5,368 nucleotides of DNA from a bacterium (lineage in GTDB: Bacteria > Tectomicrobia > Entotheonellia > Entotheonellales > Entotheonellaceae), in assembly GCA_027294925.1 (NCBI GenBank), contig JAPULM010000587.1, forward strand, positions 1-5,368, read 5' to 3'. Within the stretch, counting starts at the first letter, position 1. Each line of letters starts with the position of its first letter. Positions 5,172 through 5,368 of the stretch are shown here, piece by piece. The notes beneath the pieces were generated by a model. That model was not told the origin of the DNA and did no database searches. It saw only the letters and a program-made list of their open reading frames with translations. A program made the position numbers and the translations under genes.

Positions 5172-5368
5172 CGTATTCTCTGCTGTGGAAGCTGGTCGGG
5201 ATTTCCGCCCTTGTCGTCGGAGCCGCTATTGCCACCGTCTGGATAGCCATCGACTATCTGGCCGCCGACTATTTCATGGTCTTAATGAAGAACTATGGTA
5301 TCGATCCCACCGACTCGCACGGGATGTTTGTTGAGTCGATTCACACCTATCTCATTTGGGCGAGTCTT
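5168..5368 (+). CDS. Sensor histidine kinase, N-terminal part only
   Basis: ATGA at 5168-5171 overlaps the regulator's stop codon, the usual translationally coupled arrangement of a two-component pair. The 67 visible residues start MTYSLLWKLVG and include a clear membrane helix (about 9-28, LVGISALVVGAAIATVWIAI). A short extracytoplasmic stretch follows (about 29-60, with DYLAADYF and YGIDPTDSH). A second hydrophobic segment begins at about 61 (YLIWASL) as the window ends. The sensing loop is therefore small, about 30 residues, unless the second helix is not the closing one. HAMP, H-box and ATPase domains lie beyond the window, so the kinase call rests on its position next to the regulator and on this membrane layout. 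Confidence 0.8.
   Translation, partial: MTYSLLWKLVGISALVVGAAIATVWIAIDYLAADYFMVLMKNYGIDPTDSHGMFVESIHTYLIWASL

Noticed and set aside
1..5368. Mobile elements, CRISPR arrays, tRNA or rRNA genes
   Set aside because: No transposase, integrase, regularly spaced repeats, cloverleaf or conserved ribosomal RNA stretch was found on either strand by reading.

Overview
This is a moderately GC-rich bacterial window with every recognisable gene on the + strand. Seven protein genes can be supported; the first is cut at the left edge and the last at the right edge. Gene order combines a tandem GNAT acetyltransferase, an F420-type luciferase-like (LLM) oxidoreductase, a Nu-class-like glutathione transferase, a sorbitol/threonine-dehydrogenase-like zinc dehydrogenase, a small cupin and an OmpR-family two-component pair. 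Having both an F420-type enzyme and a glutathione enzyme points away from enteric bacteria and most Firmicutes. It would fit an uncultured metabolically versatile lineage such as Tectomicrobia/Entotheonella or a related soil or marine group. That placement is an inference from protein flavour only and is held with low confidence.

Layout. 1-867: a double-GNAT protein, missing its N-terminus, with a Lys/Pro/Ser repeat linker between its two domains. 868-939: a short gap with a candidate extended -10 promoter and a Shine-Dalgarno sequence that favours the second of two nearby ATGs. 940-2511: an LLM oxidoreductase and a glutathione transferase, 18 nt apart and probably co-transcribed. 2512-2792: a 281-nt spacer holding a doubtful 62-codon reading frame, a perfect 5-bp palindrome and a candidate extended -10 element. 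2793-4320: a zinc dehydrogenase followed 7 nt later by a cupin, a likely second operon. 4321-4418: a 98-nt spacer with a small inverted repeat and no convincing promoter. 4419-5368: an OmpR-type response regulator whose stop overlaps the start of a membrane sensor kinase by 4 nt; the kinase runs off the window.

How the genes may work together. The middle four enzymes (LLM, glutathione transferase, zinc dehydrogenase, cupin) look like a small-molecule or detoxification neighbourhood, but no substrate can be read from the sequence. The two-component system may simply be an adjacent unit; nothing here proves it controls the enzymes.

No mobile element, CRISPR array, tRNA, rRNA or phage gene was seen. 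The most distinctive details are three in-frame 15-nt repeats at the start of the response regulator, a Gly where the zinc dehydrogenase family normally has the proton-relay Ser/Thr, and the GNAT linker repeat. I found no convincing undescribed multi-gene system.
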